Assembly (NCBI GenBank): GCA_036381515.1 | Contig: DASVCR010000089.1 | Coordinates: forward strand, 7,706-71,705 | DNA from: ZC4RG20 sp036381515 | Lineage (GTDB): Bacteria > Pseudomonadota > Gammaproteobacteria > Steroidobacterales > Rariloculaceae | DNA: 64,000 bases | Direction: 5' to 3' | Shown: piece by piece, positions 1-9,400 of the stretch | Layout: each line of letters opens with the position of its first letter | Numbering within the stretch: the stretch's first letter is position 1 | Notes under the pieces: model-generated | The model's input: only the letters and a program-made list of their open reading frames with translations | What the model was told of the DNA's origin: nothing | Databases searched by the model: none | Position numbers and translations under genes: made by a program

Positions 1-1
1 G

Positions 2-436
2 AGCCTCTTCTCTTCCCGCGGCTACAACATCGAGAGCCTGAACGTCGCGCCGACGAACGACGAGACCGTATCGCGGCTCACGCTCGTCACGACCGGCTCG
101 GACGAGGTCATCGATCAGATCACGAAGCAGCTCGGCAAGCTCGTCGATGTCGTGCACATCACGGACATGACGAGGATCGAGCACATCGAGCGCGAGCTCG
201 CACTCTTGAAGCTCGCGGTCGACGGCGACTCGAGCGCGCTCGACGACGTCCTCGGGCAGTTCGACGTCCGCGTGCTCGACGACAAGGGACCGCAGATCAC
301 GGTCGAGCTCGTCGGCGGCGGCCAGGACATCGACCGATTCATCGCGCGCGCGGGGCGCGCGGCCCGCATCGTCTCCGTCGTACGGAGCGGCGCGATGGCG
401 ATCTCGCGCGGCGCGGCCCAGGTCGCCCGCGGCTGA
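2..436 (+). CDS. ilvH: Acetolactate synthase small subunit, C-terminal part
   Basis: This is the regulatory subunit of acetolactate synthase, which joins two pyruvates (or pyruvate and 2-ketobutyrate) in branched-chain amino acid synthesis and carries the valine feedback site. The 5' end lies outside the window; about 144 codons are visible in the frame starting at base 2. The visible N-terminal stretch RGYNIESLNVAPTND and the following VSRLTLVT segment match the ACT domain of IlvH. The C-terminal half holds the usual small-subunit domain (HIERELALLKL, then VDDVLGQFDVRV-like sequence). The catalytic large subunit would be expected just upstream. proB follows 35 bp later on the same strand, an arrangement that suggests a shared amino-acid transcript. 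Confidence 0.93.
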   Translation, partial: SLFSSRGYNIESLNVAPTNDETVSRLTLVTTGSDEVIDQITKQLGKLVDVVHITDMTRIEHIERELALLKLAVDGDSSALDDVLGQFDVRVLDDKGPQITVELVGGGQDIDRFIARAGRAARIVSVVRSGAMAISRGAAQVARG

Positions 437-471
437 CCGAGCGCTCGAACCCTCGTTCGACGAGCACGGCG

Positions 472-1632
472 ATGACGGCGGCACCCGCGAGCCATCCGAA
501 CGCCGAGCGGCTGCTTGCCGCGCGGCGCATCGTCGTCAAGATCGGCTCGGCGCTCTTCGTCGATCAGCGGACCGGCACGCTCGACCGCAAGTGGCTCGAG
601 GCGCTCTGCGAGGACGTCGCGAGCCTCAGGCAGGCCGGCAAGGAGATCGTGATCGTGTCGTCCGGCGCCGTCGCGCTCGGGGCGCGCGAGCTCGGCCTAG
701 ACGTGCGACGCGCGCGGCTCGAGGACAGCCAGGCGTGCGCCGCGGCCGGCCAGATCCTGCTCGCGCACGCGTATCAGGAGATCCTGCGCCGCTTCGGCAT
801 CAAGACCGCGCAGGTACTGCTGACGCTCGACGACAGCGAGAGCCGCAAGCGCTATCTCAACGCGACGCGCACGCTGCTCACGCTCCTCAGGCACGGCGTC
901 GTCCCCGTCGTGAACGAGAACGACACGGTCGCGACGCAGGAGCTCCGCTATGGCGACAACGACCGCCTCGCGGCGCGCGTCGCGCAGATGGTCAGCGCCG
1001 AGTGCCTCGTGATCCTGTCCGACATCGACGGGCTGTACACGGCGAACCCGCAGGCGGACGCGAACGCCGAGCACATCGCAGAGGTCACGCGGCTCACGGC
1101 GTCGATGTTCGACGCGGCCGGCGGCCCCGGCTCGAGCCACGGCTCGGGCGGTATGCGCACGAAGCTCGATGCGGCGCGGATCGCGATGGGCGCGGGCTGC
1201 CGGATGGCGATCACGAGCGGCCGCGTGACGCGCCCGCTCGACGCGCTCGCGCGCGGCGCGCGGGCGACGTGGTTCCTGCCGAAGGCGACGCCGTCGGCGG
1301 CGCGCAAGCAGTGGATCGCGGGCACGCTGAAGCCGAAGGGCTCGATCCGCGTCGACGCGGGCGCGGAGCGCGCGCTTGCTGCGGGGCGGAGCCTCCTGCC
1401 CGCCGGCGTCGTCGAGGTCGACGGCGAGTTCGAGCGAGGCGACGCGGTGCGGGTGCTCGCGCCGGACGGCGCCGAGATCGGCCGCGGCATCGTCGGCTAC
1501 TCCGCGGACGAGAGCCGCGCGATCGCGGGCCGCCGCTCGAACGACATCGAGGCGATCTTGGGCTATCGCGGCCGGGATGAGATGATCCACAGGGACGATC
1601 TGGCATTAAGCTTCGAGAGAGACACGCGATGA
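472..1632 (+). CDS. proB: Glutamate 5-kinase
   Basis: ProB phosphorylates glutamate on the gamma carboxyl with ATP, the first step of proline synthesis. The 386-residue product has the amino-acid kinase fold: RRIVVKIGSALF near the N-terminus, IVSSGAVALG, VVPVVNENDTVA, FGDNDRLAA-type sequence (here YGDNDRLAA) and GSGGMRTKLDAARIA. A C-terminal PUA domain covers roughly residues 290-375. The length is normal for two-domain ProB. The ATG at 472 is the only sensible start. Its stop overlaps the proA start by 4 bp (ATGA), so translation of the two is probably coupled. Confidence 0.96.
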   Translation: MTAAPASHPNAERLLAARRIVVKIGSALFVDQRTGTLDRKWLEALCEDVASLRQAGKEIVIVSSGAVALGARELGLDVRRARLEDSQACAAAGQILLAHAYQEILRRFGIKTAQVLLTLDDSESRKRYLNATRTLLTLLRHGVVPVVNENDTVATQELRYGDNDRLAARVAQMVSAECLVILSDIDGLYTANPQADANAEHIAEVTRLTASMFDAAGGPGSSHGSGGMRTKLDAARIAMGAGCRMAITSGRVTRPLDALARGARATWFLPKATPSAARKQWIAGTLKPKGSIRVDAGAERALAAGRSLLPAGVVEVDGEFERGDAVRVLAPDGAEIGRGIVGYSADESRAIAGRRSNDIEAILGYRGRDEMIHRDDLALSFERDTR

Positions 1633-2915
1633 GCACAGCGGAGCAGGAAGTCGGCGGCGCGCTGGCGGCGCAGATGCGGGAGCTCGGGCGTGCGGCCCGC
1701 GCGGCCGCGAGCGTGCTCGGCCGGGTCCCGACCGAGACGAAGGATGCGGCGCTGCGCGACGTGGCCGCGGAGCTCCGCAAGGGCCGCGACGAGATCCTCG
1801 CGGCGAACGGGAAGGACTACGCCGAAGCGGAGCGGCGGGGCTTGGGCGCCGCGATGCTCGACCGGCTCGCGCTCGACGAGAAGCGCGTCGAGGCGATGGC
1901 GGCGGGCGTCGATGCGATCGCCGCGCTGCCGGATCCGATCGGCCGCGTGATCGCGGAGTGGGAGCGGCCGAACGGTCTCAGGATCCAGCGCGTGAAGGTG
2001 CCGCTCGGCGTGATCGGCATCATCTACGAGAGCCGGCCGAACGTGACGGCCGACGCCGCGACGCTGTGCCTGAAGAGCGGCAATGCCGTGATCCTGCGCG
2101 GCGGCTCCGAGGCTGCGCGGACGAACGCGTCGATCCACGCGTGCATCGTGCGCGCGCTCGCCGCGCACGGATTGCCTGCGACGGCCGTGCAGCGCGTGCC
2201 GACGCAGGACCGCGAGGCGGTCGGCATCCTGCTCCGCGACATGACGGAGTATCTCGACGTCGTCGTGCCGCGCGGCGGCAAGAACCTGATCGCGCGCGTG
2301 CAGCAGGACGCGCGCGTGCCGGTGATCGGCCACCTCGAGGGCATCTGTCACACGTACGTGCATCGGGCGGCCGACGTCGAGATGGCGCGCCGCGTCGTGC
2401 TGAACGCGAAGATGCGCCGCACCGGCATCTGCGGCGCGACCGAGACGCTTTTGATCGACCGCGACTGCGTCGCGACGCATCTGCCGCCGATCGCCGCGGA
2501 TCTCGCCGCGGCGGGTTGCGAGATCCGCGCGGACGCGGAGGCGATCCGGCACGCGCAAGGCGCGGTGCCGGCGTCGCCCGACGACTTCGGCAGGGAGTTC
2601 CTCGACGCGGTGATCGCGGTCAAGGTCGTAGCGAACCTCGACGACGCGCTCGAGCACATCCGCCGCTTCGGCTCGGGGCACACGGAGGCGATCGTGACGG
2701 ACGACGCCGCGGCGGCCGAGCGCTTCCTGCGCGAGCTCGACAGCGCGATCCTGCTGCACAACGCGTCGACGCAGTTCGCGGACGGCGGCGAGTTCGGCAT
2801 GGGCGCCGAGATCGGCATCGCGACCGGCCGGATCCACGCGCGCGGCCCGGTGGGCGCCGAGGAGCTGACAAGCTACAAGTACGTCGTCCGCGGCAGCGGG
2901 CAGACGCGCCCCTGA
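1629..2915 (+). CDS. proA: Gamma-glutamyl phosphate reductase
   Basis: ProA reduces gamma-glutamyl phosphate with NADPH to glutamate semialdehyde, which cyclises toward proline. The 428-residue product belongs to the aldehyde dehydrogenase superfamily. Visible landmarks are GVIGIIYESRPNVT, SGNAVILRGGSEA, VVPRGGKNLI, the catalytic cysteine region KMRRTGICGATETLL, and the C-terminal GAEIGIATGRIHARGPVG and LTSYKYVVRG. Length and motif order are typical. It overlaps proB by 4 bp. Right after its stop the sequence changes abruptly to a repeat array, so this is the last gene of the ilvH-proB-proA group. Confidence 0.96.
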   Translation: MSTAEQEVGGALAAQMRELGRAARAAASVLGRVPTETKDAALRDVAAELRKGRDEILAANGKDYAEAERRGLGAAMLDRLALDEKRVEAMAAGVDAIAALPDPIGRVIAEWERPNGLRIQRVKVPLGVIGIIYESRPNVTADAATLCLKSGNAVILRGGSEAARTNASIHACIVRALAAHGLPATAVQRVPTQDREAVGILLRDMTEYLDVVVPRGGKNLIARVQQDARVPVIGHLEGICHTYVHRAADVEMARRVVLNAKMRRTGICGATETLLIDRDCVATHLPPIAADLAAAGCEIRADAEAIRHAQGAVPASPDDFGREFLDAVIAVKVVANLDDALEHIRRFGSGHTEAIVTDDAAAAERFLRELDSAILLHNASTQFADGGEFGMGAEIGIATGRIHARGPVGAEELTSYKYVVRGSGQTRP

Positions 2916-2925
2916 GCTTTTTATT

Positions 2926-3145
2926 GGGTCAGTTTTGTTGGGGTCAGAGCCCTTTTTCGAAAATCGGGGTCAGCGAAAATCGGGGTCAAAGCCCTTTTTG
3001 CGAAAATCGGGGTCAGAGCCCCTTTTTTTTGGGGTCAGAGCGCTTTTTGGAATCGGGGTCAGAGCCCTTTTCGGGCTGTTTAGGGGCTGTGTGCCGTTCG
3101 AGAGTCTGCGCGTCGTTTTGGGTCAGAGCCCTTTCCTTCTTCGGT
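2926..3145 (+). repeat. Array of GGGGTCAGAGCCC repeats (first array, left part)
   Basis: About eight near-identical units with core GGGGTCAGAGCCC, mostly followed by a T run and separated by short GAAAATC spacers, lie head to tail in one orientation. The core is an imperfect palindrome (GGG...CCC). Further copies in the opposite orientation occur at about 3178-3192 and 3636-3648. This fits a REP-like interspersed palindromic repeat, but no transposase is nearby. The whole 2916-3560 stretch has no convincing gene; open frames inside it consist only of translated repeat units. Confidence 0.85.
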
Positions 3146-3280
3146 CGTGAAGTTCCACGGCAGCGTGGACGAAGAGCGGGCTCCGACCCCAAAACGACGC
3201 GAAGCTCGTTCTGTCGATGGTGCCGCGGGATTCTCGGGTCCACGATCGAAAAGGGCCCCAAAAAAGGCGCTTTGATCCCA

Positions 3281-3540
3281 AATGCGCTTTAAGCCCAAGC
3301 GCGCTTTGAGCCCGAGTGCGCTTTGAGCCCGAGTGCGCTTCGAGCCCAAGTGCGCTTCGAGCCCGAGTGCGCTTCGAGCCCAAGTGCGCTTTGACCTCAA
3401 GTACCCTTTGACTCAAGTACGCTGTGACTCAAAGACGCTTTGACTCAAAGACGCTTTTGACGCTTTGACCCAAGACGCTTTGACCCAAGACGCTTTGACC
3501 CAAGACGCTTTGACCCAAGTACGCTTTGACCCCAAGTAAC
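3281..3540 (+). repeat. Minisatellite of 15-17 bp units
   Basis: Roughly fifteen tandem units of the type TGCGCTTTGAGCCCGAG fill this stretch. The left units are 17 bp (GAGCCCGAG/CAAG ends). The right units shorten to 15 bp, of the form ACGCTTTGACCCAAG, and the last few are nearly identical. The unit looks like a decayed form of the neighbouring GGGCTCTGACCCC core, since CTTTGACCC/CTTTGAGCCC is shared. Recent homogenisation of the right half suggests slippage or unequal exchange. Confidence 0.85.
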
Positions 3541-3560
3541 AACGCCGACCCCGAGAAGCC

Positions 3561-5342
3561 GTGCCGAGAACGAAAGAATTGGGGTCAGAGCCTGCCCTCC
3601 CAAAGAAATCAGAACCCGCTTTCCAAGAGAAAAAGGGCTCTGACCCCGATTTCTTCGCTGAACCCGACTTCTTCGACGTCGTCGTCATCGGCGCGGGGAT
3701 CAACGGCGCCGGGATCGCGCGCGAGGCGGCGCGCGCGGGCCTGTCGGTGCTCGTGCTCGAGCAGAGCGACGTCGCGAGCGGCACGACGAGCGCGTCGACG
3801 CGGCTGATCCACGGCGGGCTGCGCTATCTCGAGCACGGCGAGCTCGGCCTCGTCCGGGAATCGCTGCGCGAGCGCGAGGCGCTGCTCGAGCTCGCGCCGC
3901 ACCTCGTCGAGCCGCTGCGCCTGTATCTGCCGATCTACCGCGGCGCGCGCCGACCCCGCTGGCAGATCAGGATCGGGCTCGCGCTGTACGATCTCCTGTC
4001 GCACGGCAAGTCGCTGCCGAGCCATCGAATGCTGTCCCGCGACGAGCTGCTCGAGCACGTGCCGGGCCTTGCCGAGCGCGAGCTCGTCGGCGGCGCGACG
4101 TACTTCGACGCGCAGGTTACGTTTCCGGAGCGGCTCGTCGTCGAGAACCTGCTCGATGCGGCCGCGCACGGCGCCGTCGTGATGAACCATACGGCGGCCG
4201 TCGCGATCGACGTCCAAGGCGGCACGGTCACGGGCGTCGACTGGCGCCGTGCGGACGGCGCACACGGACGCGCCGCGGCGGCACGGGTCGTGAACGCGGC
4301 CGGACCCTGGCTCGATCGCGTCGCGGCGTCGGTCCGCGGCACCCGGCCGCCGTCCGAGGTGCTCGTCGGCGGCACGAAGGGGAGCCATCTCGTCGTCGCG
4401 CCGTTCCCCGGTGCGCCGCGGGCCGCGGTCTACGCCGAGGCCGCGAGCGACGGCCGGCCGTTCTTCGTCGTCCCGTGGAACGGGCTCTATCTGATCGGCA
4501 CGACCGACGTGCGCTACGACGGCGATCCCGCCGACGCCGCGATCGACGACCGCGAGCTCGACTACCTCGTCCGCGAGACCGAGCGGCTGTTCCCGGACGC
4601 GGCCGGCCTCCGCACGCGCGTGCTGTACACGATGGCCGGCGTGCGCGCGCTGCCGTCCGCGCCGGGCCGCGCAGAGGGCGCGATCACGCGGCGCCACTTC
4701 GTCCACGCGCACCGCGGCGCGCGCGGCCTCTATTCGATCGTCGGCGGCAAGCTGACGACGTATCGATCGCTTGCCCGCGACGTGCTCGCGCGGCTCGTGC
4801 GGGACGGGCTCGCGCCGCGGCGCGACGACGGGCGGGGCGCCGGCACCGCCGACGTGCGCCGCGCGGCGGACGAGCACCTGCCCGGCGCGATCGCGGGCCC
4901 CGAGCGCGACGTGCTCGCCGCCGAGCTCTCGCACGCGTTCGGCGAGCGCACGGCGAGCCGGATGCTCCGCACGTACGGACGGCTGTCGGCGCGTCTCCTG
5001 GCCGCGGCCCGGGAGCGGCCCGAGCTCGCGGCACCCGCGGGTCCCGACGCCGAGCTCCGGCGCGTCGAGATCGTTCACGCGCTCGAGACGGAGTGGGCCG
5101 ACTCGCTCGTCGACCTGCTGCAGCGGCGGACGATGCTCGGGCTCGGCGCGGACTTCGGCCTCCGCGACGCCGCTGCGGCCGCTGCGGCGCTCGTCGAGCT
5201 CGGCCTCTGGGACGACGCGCGGGCCGCGGACGAGCTCGCGACTTACCGCCGCTTCGCGGCGCTGCATCGCGCGGCCAATGCGCCCGTCAGCGGCTCCGCC
5301 GGACGGCGACGGACGTCAGGCGGTGCGCCCGTGCCCGAGTGA
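3561..5342 (+). CDS. glpD: Aerobic glycerol-3-phosphate dehydrogenase (FAD-dependent)
   Basis: GlpD oxidises glycerol-3-phosphate to dihydroxyacetone phosphate and passes electrons to the quinone pool at the inner membrane. The FAD-binding motif DVVVIGAGINGAGIAREAA starts at about residue 39. It is followed by TSASTRLIHGGLRYLE, VVNAAGPWLD, the TKGSHLVV region, YLIGTTDVRYDGDP and a C-terminal GlpD domain (LYSIVGGKLTTYRSLA and helical tail). The frame opens at GTG 3561; TTG 3579 is also possible. Either way, about 30 residues before the FAD motif are encoded by repeat DNA (GSEPALP, KKGSDPDFF), which is odd for this family. True translation start and any promoter are unclear because the region upstream is all repeat. 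The 593-residue length is slightly long for the family. Confidence 0.9.
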   Translation: MPRTKELGSEPALPKKSEPAFQEKKGSDPDFFAEPDFFDVVVIGAGINGAGIAREAARAGLSVLVLEQSDVASGTTSASTRLIHGGLRYLEHGELGLVRESLREREALLELAPHLVEPLRLYLPIYRGARRPRWQIRIGLALYDLLSHGKSLPSHRMLSRDELLEHVPGLAERELVGGATYFDAQVTFPERLVVENLLDAAAHGAVVMNHTAAVAIDVQGGTVTGVDWRRADGAHGRAAAARVVNAAGPWLDRVAASVRGTRPPSEVLVGGTKGSHLVVAPFPGAPRAAVYAEAASDGRPFFVVPWNGLYLIGTTDVRYDGDPADAAIDDRELDYLVRETERLFPDAAGLRTRVLYTMAGVRALPSAPGRAEGAITRRHFVHAHRGARGLYSIVGGKLTTYRSLARDVLARLVRDGLAPRRDDGRGAGTADVRRAADEHLPGAIAGPERDVLAAELSHAFGERTASRMLRTYGRLSARLLAAARERPELAAPAGPDAELRRVEIVHALETEWADSLVDLLQRRTMLGLGADFGLRDAAAAAAALVELGLWDDARAADELATYRRFAALHRAANAPVSGSAGRRRTSGGAPVPE

Positions 5343-5347
5343 CGGAG

Positions 5348-5436
5348 GTGCGCCGACGATCCGATGGCCCGAATGACCGGGTGCGCGAACGATCCGATAG
5401 CCTGAATGACTGCGGAGCGCGCGGACGATCCGAAGC
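5348..5436 (+). repeat. 33-bp tandem repeat downstream of glpD
   Basis: Two complete 33-bp units (5348-5380 and 5381-5413), each with GACGATCCGAT or AACGATCCGAT followed by a GAATGAC motif, are followed by a partial third unit. A degenerate earlier unit reaches back into the last codons of glpD (about 5317-5347). The repeat fills most of the gap between two convergent genes. No T-rich hairpin terminator is evident. Confidence 0.6.
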
Positions 5437-5451
5437 GGACGCGACGGACGG

Positions 5452-5694
5452 CTACGGATCGATCGGCTCGAAGCGCAGCGTCGGCCGATCGCCCTTCCGC
5501 GAGTACAGATGCTCGCTCGCCATCTCGCGTAGCGCCCGGTCCCGCTCGGCGGCGGTCGGATACCAGTGAATCCGTTCCCAGTCGGTACCGAGCACGGACG
5601 CGAACGAATCCTGCGGCGACAGCGTGACGCGGATCCCGTACGGCCGGGGCGCCCTCAGGTCTCGAAGCAGGTTGTGCTCGTGACAGATGTCCAT
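5452..5694 (-). CDS. Conserved hypothetical small protein
   Basis: An 80-residue soluble protein beginning MDICHEHNLLRDLRAP and containing the stretch DWERIHWYPTAAERDRALRE. I do not recognise a named family. The sequence is not low-complexity and does not look like an antisense shadow. The start is ATG 5694, 38 bp after the stop of the upstream kinase-like gene on the same strand, so the two probably form an operon. An apparent longer open frame upstream in this frame is an antisense-type Arg/Ala-rich read-through of the kinase gene and was not included. Confidence 0.55.
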   Translation of the reverse strand: MDICHEHNLLRDLRAPRPYGIRVTLSPQDSFASVLGTDWERIHWYPTAAERDRALREMASEHLYSRKGDRPTLRFEPIDP

Positions 5695-5732
5695 GTCTTC
5701 GACGTCAGAAGCGATGGGGGCGAGATCATACC

Positions 5733-6395
5733 TCAGAGCGGGTCTCGGCGTTCCTCGGGTCCCGTGCGCTCGGGCCAGCCGAGCACCGAGCGCGTGACGA
5801 ACCGATACGGCGGCTTCACGATGCGCGCCCATGCGCGCGCGAGCGGCCCGGGATGCGCGAGCAGGGCACGCTGCCGGGCCGTCAGCCGCTGCGGCAGGTA
5901 CGTGCGCTTGTGCTTCAGCAGATGGCGCAGGTCCTCGCGCGCGAGCGCGCGAAACAGCGGGCCGCGCCGCGGGCGTAGCACGGCGACCTGGAAGTCGACG
6001 AGCGCCGCGCGGCCGTCCGGCGTGCAGAGCCAGTTCGCTTCCTTCGCGAGGTCGTTGTGCGCGATGCCGCGACGGTGGAGCGCGACGAGCAGCCTCAGCG
6101 CGTCCTTGAAATAGGCCGGCGAGCACGGCCGCGCCTCGTGCATCGGCACGCCGTCGATGAACGTCCGCAGCACCGCCGTGCCGTCGAACGCGACGAGGCG
6201 CGGCACGCCCGACACGCCTTCGGCCGCGACGAGCGCGGCCGCCTCGCGGCGCGCGAGCCGCCGCGCGAGCGGACGCAGCACGAGCGCGGAATCGCCGCTG
6301 TCGCGCCGAACATACAGCTCTTGGCCGGCCGCGGACTGCACGTGTCGCAGTATTCGCACCGAGCCCAGCGCGTCTTTTTTTACTAATGTAATCAA
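5733..6395 (-). CDS. Small protein-kinase-like phosphotransferase (RIO/lipopolysaccharide-kinase type)
   Basis: A 220-residue kinase-fold protein. The catalytic-loop motif RGIAHNDLAKEANWL and the metal-binding motif ALVDFQVAV (DFQ in place of DFG) are clear. Upstream, a Gly-poor N-lobe (LRPLARRLARREAAAL, then GVSGVPRLVAFDG) fits compact RIO1-like or KdkA-type kinases. The C-terminus is basic and hydrophobic. The TTG at 6395 was chosen because it places the start just before TLVKKDALGSVR; GTG 6359 is the alternative. Substrate is unknown. It is divergent from the giant ATPase gene and sits upstream of a small conserved hypothetical gene. Confidence 0.7.
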   Translation of the reverse strand: MITLVKKDALGSVRILRHVQSAAGQELYVRRDSGDSALVLRPLARRLARREAAALVAAEGVSGVPRLVAFDGTAVLRTFIDGVPMHEARPCSPAYFKDALRLLVALHRRGIAHNDLAKEANWLCTPDGRAALVDFQVAVLRPRRGPLFRALAREDLRHLLKHKRTYLPQRLTARQRALLAHPGPLARAWARIVKPPYRFVTRSVLGWPERTGPEERRDPL

Positions 6396-6419
6396 ATGGA
6401 TACGTTTTCTCGGCGTGCG

Positions 6420-6448
6420 TTGCCGACGCGGGACTCGGCCCATACAAT
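6420..6448 (+). promoter_or_regulatory. Sigma-70 type promoter of the ATPase/WD40 gene
   Basis: TTGCCG (6420-6425) and TACAAT (6443-6448) are separated by exactly 17 bp. The expected transcription start falls at about 6455, only about 3 bp before the GTG start codon at 6458. The transcript would therefore be leaderless or nearly so. This is seen in sequence only; expression is inferred. Confidence 0.55.
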
Positions 6449-6457
6449 CGCGCCACT

Positions 6458-9400
6458 GTGCCGAAGGTCGCCCAGCCCGGAGAGTACTTCGTCGTCGGCG
6501 GGCCGGTCCAACCGGATCGGGCATGCTACGTCGAGCGCGCTGCCGACGCCGAGCTCCTGCGCGGCATCGGCGAGCAGCGCTTCTGTCACGTGCTCGCGGC
6601 GCGCTCGACCGGCAAGTCGAGCCTGATGGCGCGCGCGATCCGCGCGCTGCGCAGAGACGGCCAGCTCGCCGCCGTCGTCGATCTGAGCCAGATCGCCGCG
6701 CACAGCGAGGCCGGCGCGGCCGCCCGCTGGTACTACGCGATCGCATACCGCGTGCTGCGGGAGCTGCGCGTGAAGTTCGACCTGCAGGGCTGGTGGCAGG
6801 AGAAGAAGAGCGCGCTCGCCGGCGAGCAGCGCCTCGCCGAGTTCTTCGTCGACGTCGTGCTGACGCATACGTCGGTGCCGGTCACCGTGTTCATCGACGA
6901 GATCGAGCGCACGCTCGCGCTGCCGTTCGCGCGGGATCTGTTCGCGACGATCCATTCGTGCTACGCGCGGCGCGTCAGCGACCCGGACTTCGGCCGGCTC
7001 AATTTCGTCGTGCTCGGCGTCGCGTCGCCGGCCGAGCTCTGCCCGGACACGAGCCTCTCGCCGTTCATCGACGGGCTCGCGATCGAGCCCGCCGATTTCA
7101 CGCTCGAGCAGAGCCTGTTGCTTGCGCCGGGCCTCGGCGGCGACCCGGAGGTCGGGCGCGCGGTGCTCGAGCGCATCCACGAGTGGGCAGGCGGCCAGCC
7201 GTACCTGACGCAACGCATCGCGCGCGGCGTCGCCCGCAGGGGCGGGCGCGTCGACGACGTGGAGCGCGTCGTCCGCGAGCAGTTCCTCGCGCCGGGCGCG
7301 GCCGAGAAGGATCCGTACCTGAACCGCATCCGGCTCACGCTGACCCGCCGCGGGTCGAGGCCGCGGCAGGCGTTATCGCTGCTCGCGCGGCTCGACCGCG
7401 ACGCGCCGGTGCCCGAGCTGCCGCATTCGCCGCCGAAGGAGCTGCTCCGCCTCGCCGGCGTCACCGGCTGCACCGCGGACGGCCGCCTGCGCTACCGCAA
7501 TCGGATCCTGCGCGAGGTCTTCGGCAACCGCTGGCTGGCGCAGGTGCGGCCGTTCGAATGGCGCCGCGCCGGCGCGATCGCGGCGGTCGCCGCGGCGGCC
7601 GTCGTCGTGCCGGTCTGGTACAGCCAGATCCTGCCGAAGCCGTACCTCGAAGCGCTCCGCGCCGAGACGGCCGAGCCCGCGGCCGCGGAGGACGCGTACG
7701 AGAAGCTGCATCGCCTGCCGGGGTTCGCAAGCATCGCCGACCGTCTCCTCGCGGATGCGATGACGCGGCGCAGCCGCAGTGCCGAAAGCTACGCCGAGAT
7801 GATCGAGGCCGACCGCCTGCTGCGCCGGCTGCCGGGGCAGGCGCAGCGTGCGGACCGGCTCGCTGGCGAGTACTGGCTGCGGCGCGCGAGCGACGCGATG
7901 CACGCCGAGCGCCGCGACGATGCGCTGCTGCTCGCGCTCGAGGCGCTCGAGGCCGGCGCCATCGAGGCGCGTCCCATGCTCGCGGAGCTGATCGGCCCGG
8001 ACTTCGCGCGGCTCCGCGAGACCTTCAGGTTCCCGAGCGTGCCGGTCGACTGGGTCGTCGACTGGGGCGCGGGCGAGGTCTCGGTCGTCGACAAGGCGTC
8101 GCGCGCGCTGCGCTTTGCGTTCACGCCGGCAGGGCGCGACGAACGCACTGAGCGCACCACGTCGCGCGGCGGTGCCGAGCATCCGGCACGCGCCGCCGCC
8201 GCACCGCGCGACGACGCCGCCGCGCCCACCGATGCGGCCGCGTCTGCCGGCGCGACGGCGGCGCCCGCGCCCGCCCCGTCGCCGCTGCGGCTCACGGCGC
8301 TGCAGCCCGTGCCGATTCAGCGCGAGATCGGCGTCGACGAGCCCGGTCTCGCCGGCGCGTTCCGGCTCGATCTGCGGCTGCGCCACGAGCGGCCCGACGA
8401 TCTCCTGATCGTGCTGACGGCGCCGGGCGGCGCGGAGGCGCGGCTCACGCTGGACGGCCGCGATCCGTCGGCGCGCTCGCATTCGTTCCGCGCGACGGAC
8501 GCGTCGCCGCTCGCGGCGCTCGGCGGCGCGGAGCGCCGCGGCGTGTGGCGGCTCACGGTGGTCGACCGGCGCTCCGGCGCGGCCGGCACGCTGCTCGACT
8601 GGAGCTTGTCCTTTTCCGGCACGCCGTGGGCCTGGCGCGATGCGCCGGCTCAGGGGCTCGCGATACCCGATCCGGGCAGGACCGAGCAGATCGAGGCCGC
8701 GCTCAGCGCGGACGGCCGCTACGCCGCGGTGCGCGCGGCGCGGCGGCAGGGGCCGTTCGGCGCGCTCGCGATCTGGGATCTCGACGCGGCGCGCCTGGTG
8801 CGTGATCTCGAGACGGCCGCGGCGCCCGATTTCGTCGCGTTCAACGGCGACGCGAGCCGCGTGCTCGCGCGGGCGGGCTCGACGGTCACGTTGTGGGACG
8901 TCGCGACCGGGCGAAGCATCGCCCGCATCGAAGCGCAGAACGGGTTCTCGCTGCCGCCCGCGTTCAGCGTCGACGGCGATTTCGTCGCGCTCGCGAAACA
9001 CGGCATCGACGCCGGCTCGCACGCCGAGTTCGTGCGCGTCGCGGACGGCGCGCTCATCGCGTCGGCCCCTGCCGTCGAAGGCGCGCGAGCGTGGGTGCTC
9101 GGTCCGTCGGCGCGCTACGCGGCGGTCGTCGAGGCGGCCGGACGCGTCGTGCGCGTGTTCGATCCGCGCCGTCCGGCCGCGGAGCGCCGTCTGCACCACG
9201 AGCGCGACGTCGAGCGACTCGTCGCGGCGCCGAGCGGAGACTGGGTGCTCACCGTCGACACGCTCGGCGACATCCGCGCGTGGCGGATCCCGATCGACCT
9301 GTCGCGGCCCGGCTCCGTCGACGCGTTCCGCGTCGGCACGACGAGCGACGCCGGCAGCGTCGCCGTGTCCGGCGACGGATCGCTCGTCGCGTTCGCCGCG

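Noticed and set aside
3123..3416. Minus-strand repeat-protein frame (SALGLKAHLGSKR blocks)
   Set aside because: It is the reading of the minisatellite; periodicity comes from DNA units, not from protein selection.
2926..3540. Possible CRISPR array
   Set aside because: Units are directly adjoining or have short similar spacers; no unique spacers of constant length and no cas genes.
5452..6456. A single 334-codon gene or a frameshifted kinase
   Set aside because: Only the last about 80 codons of that frame look coding. The kinase occupies another frame without any break, so two separate genes explain the data.
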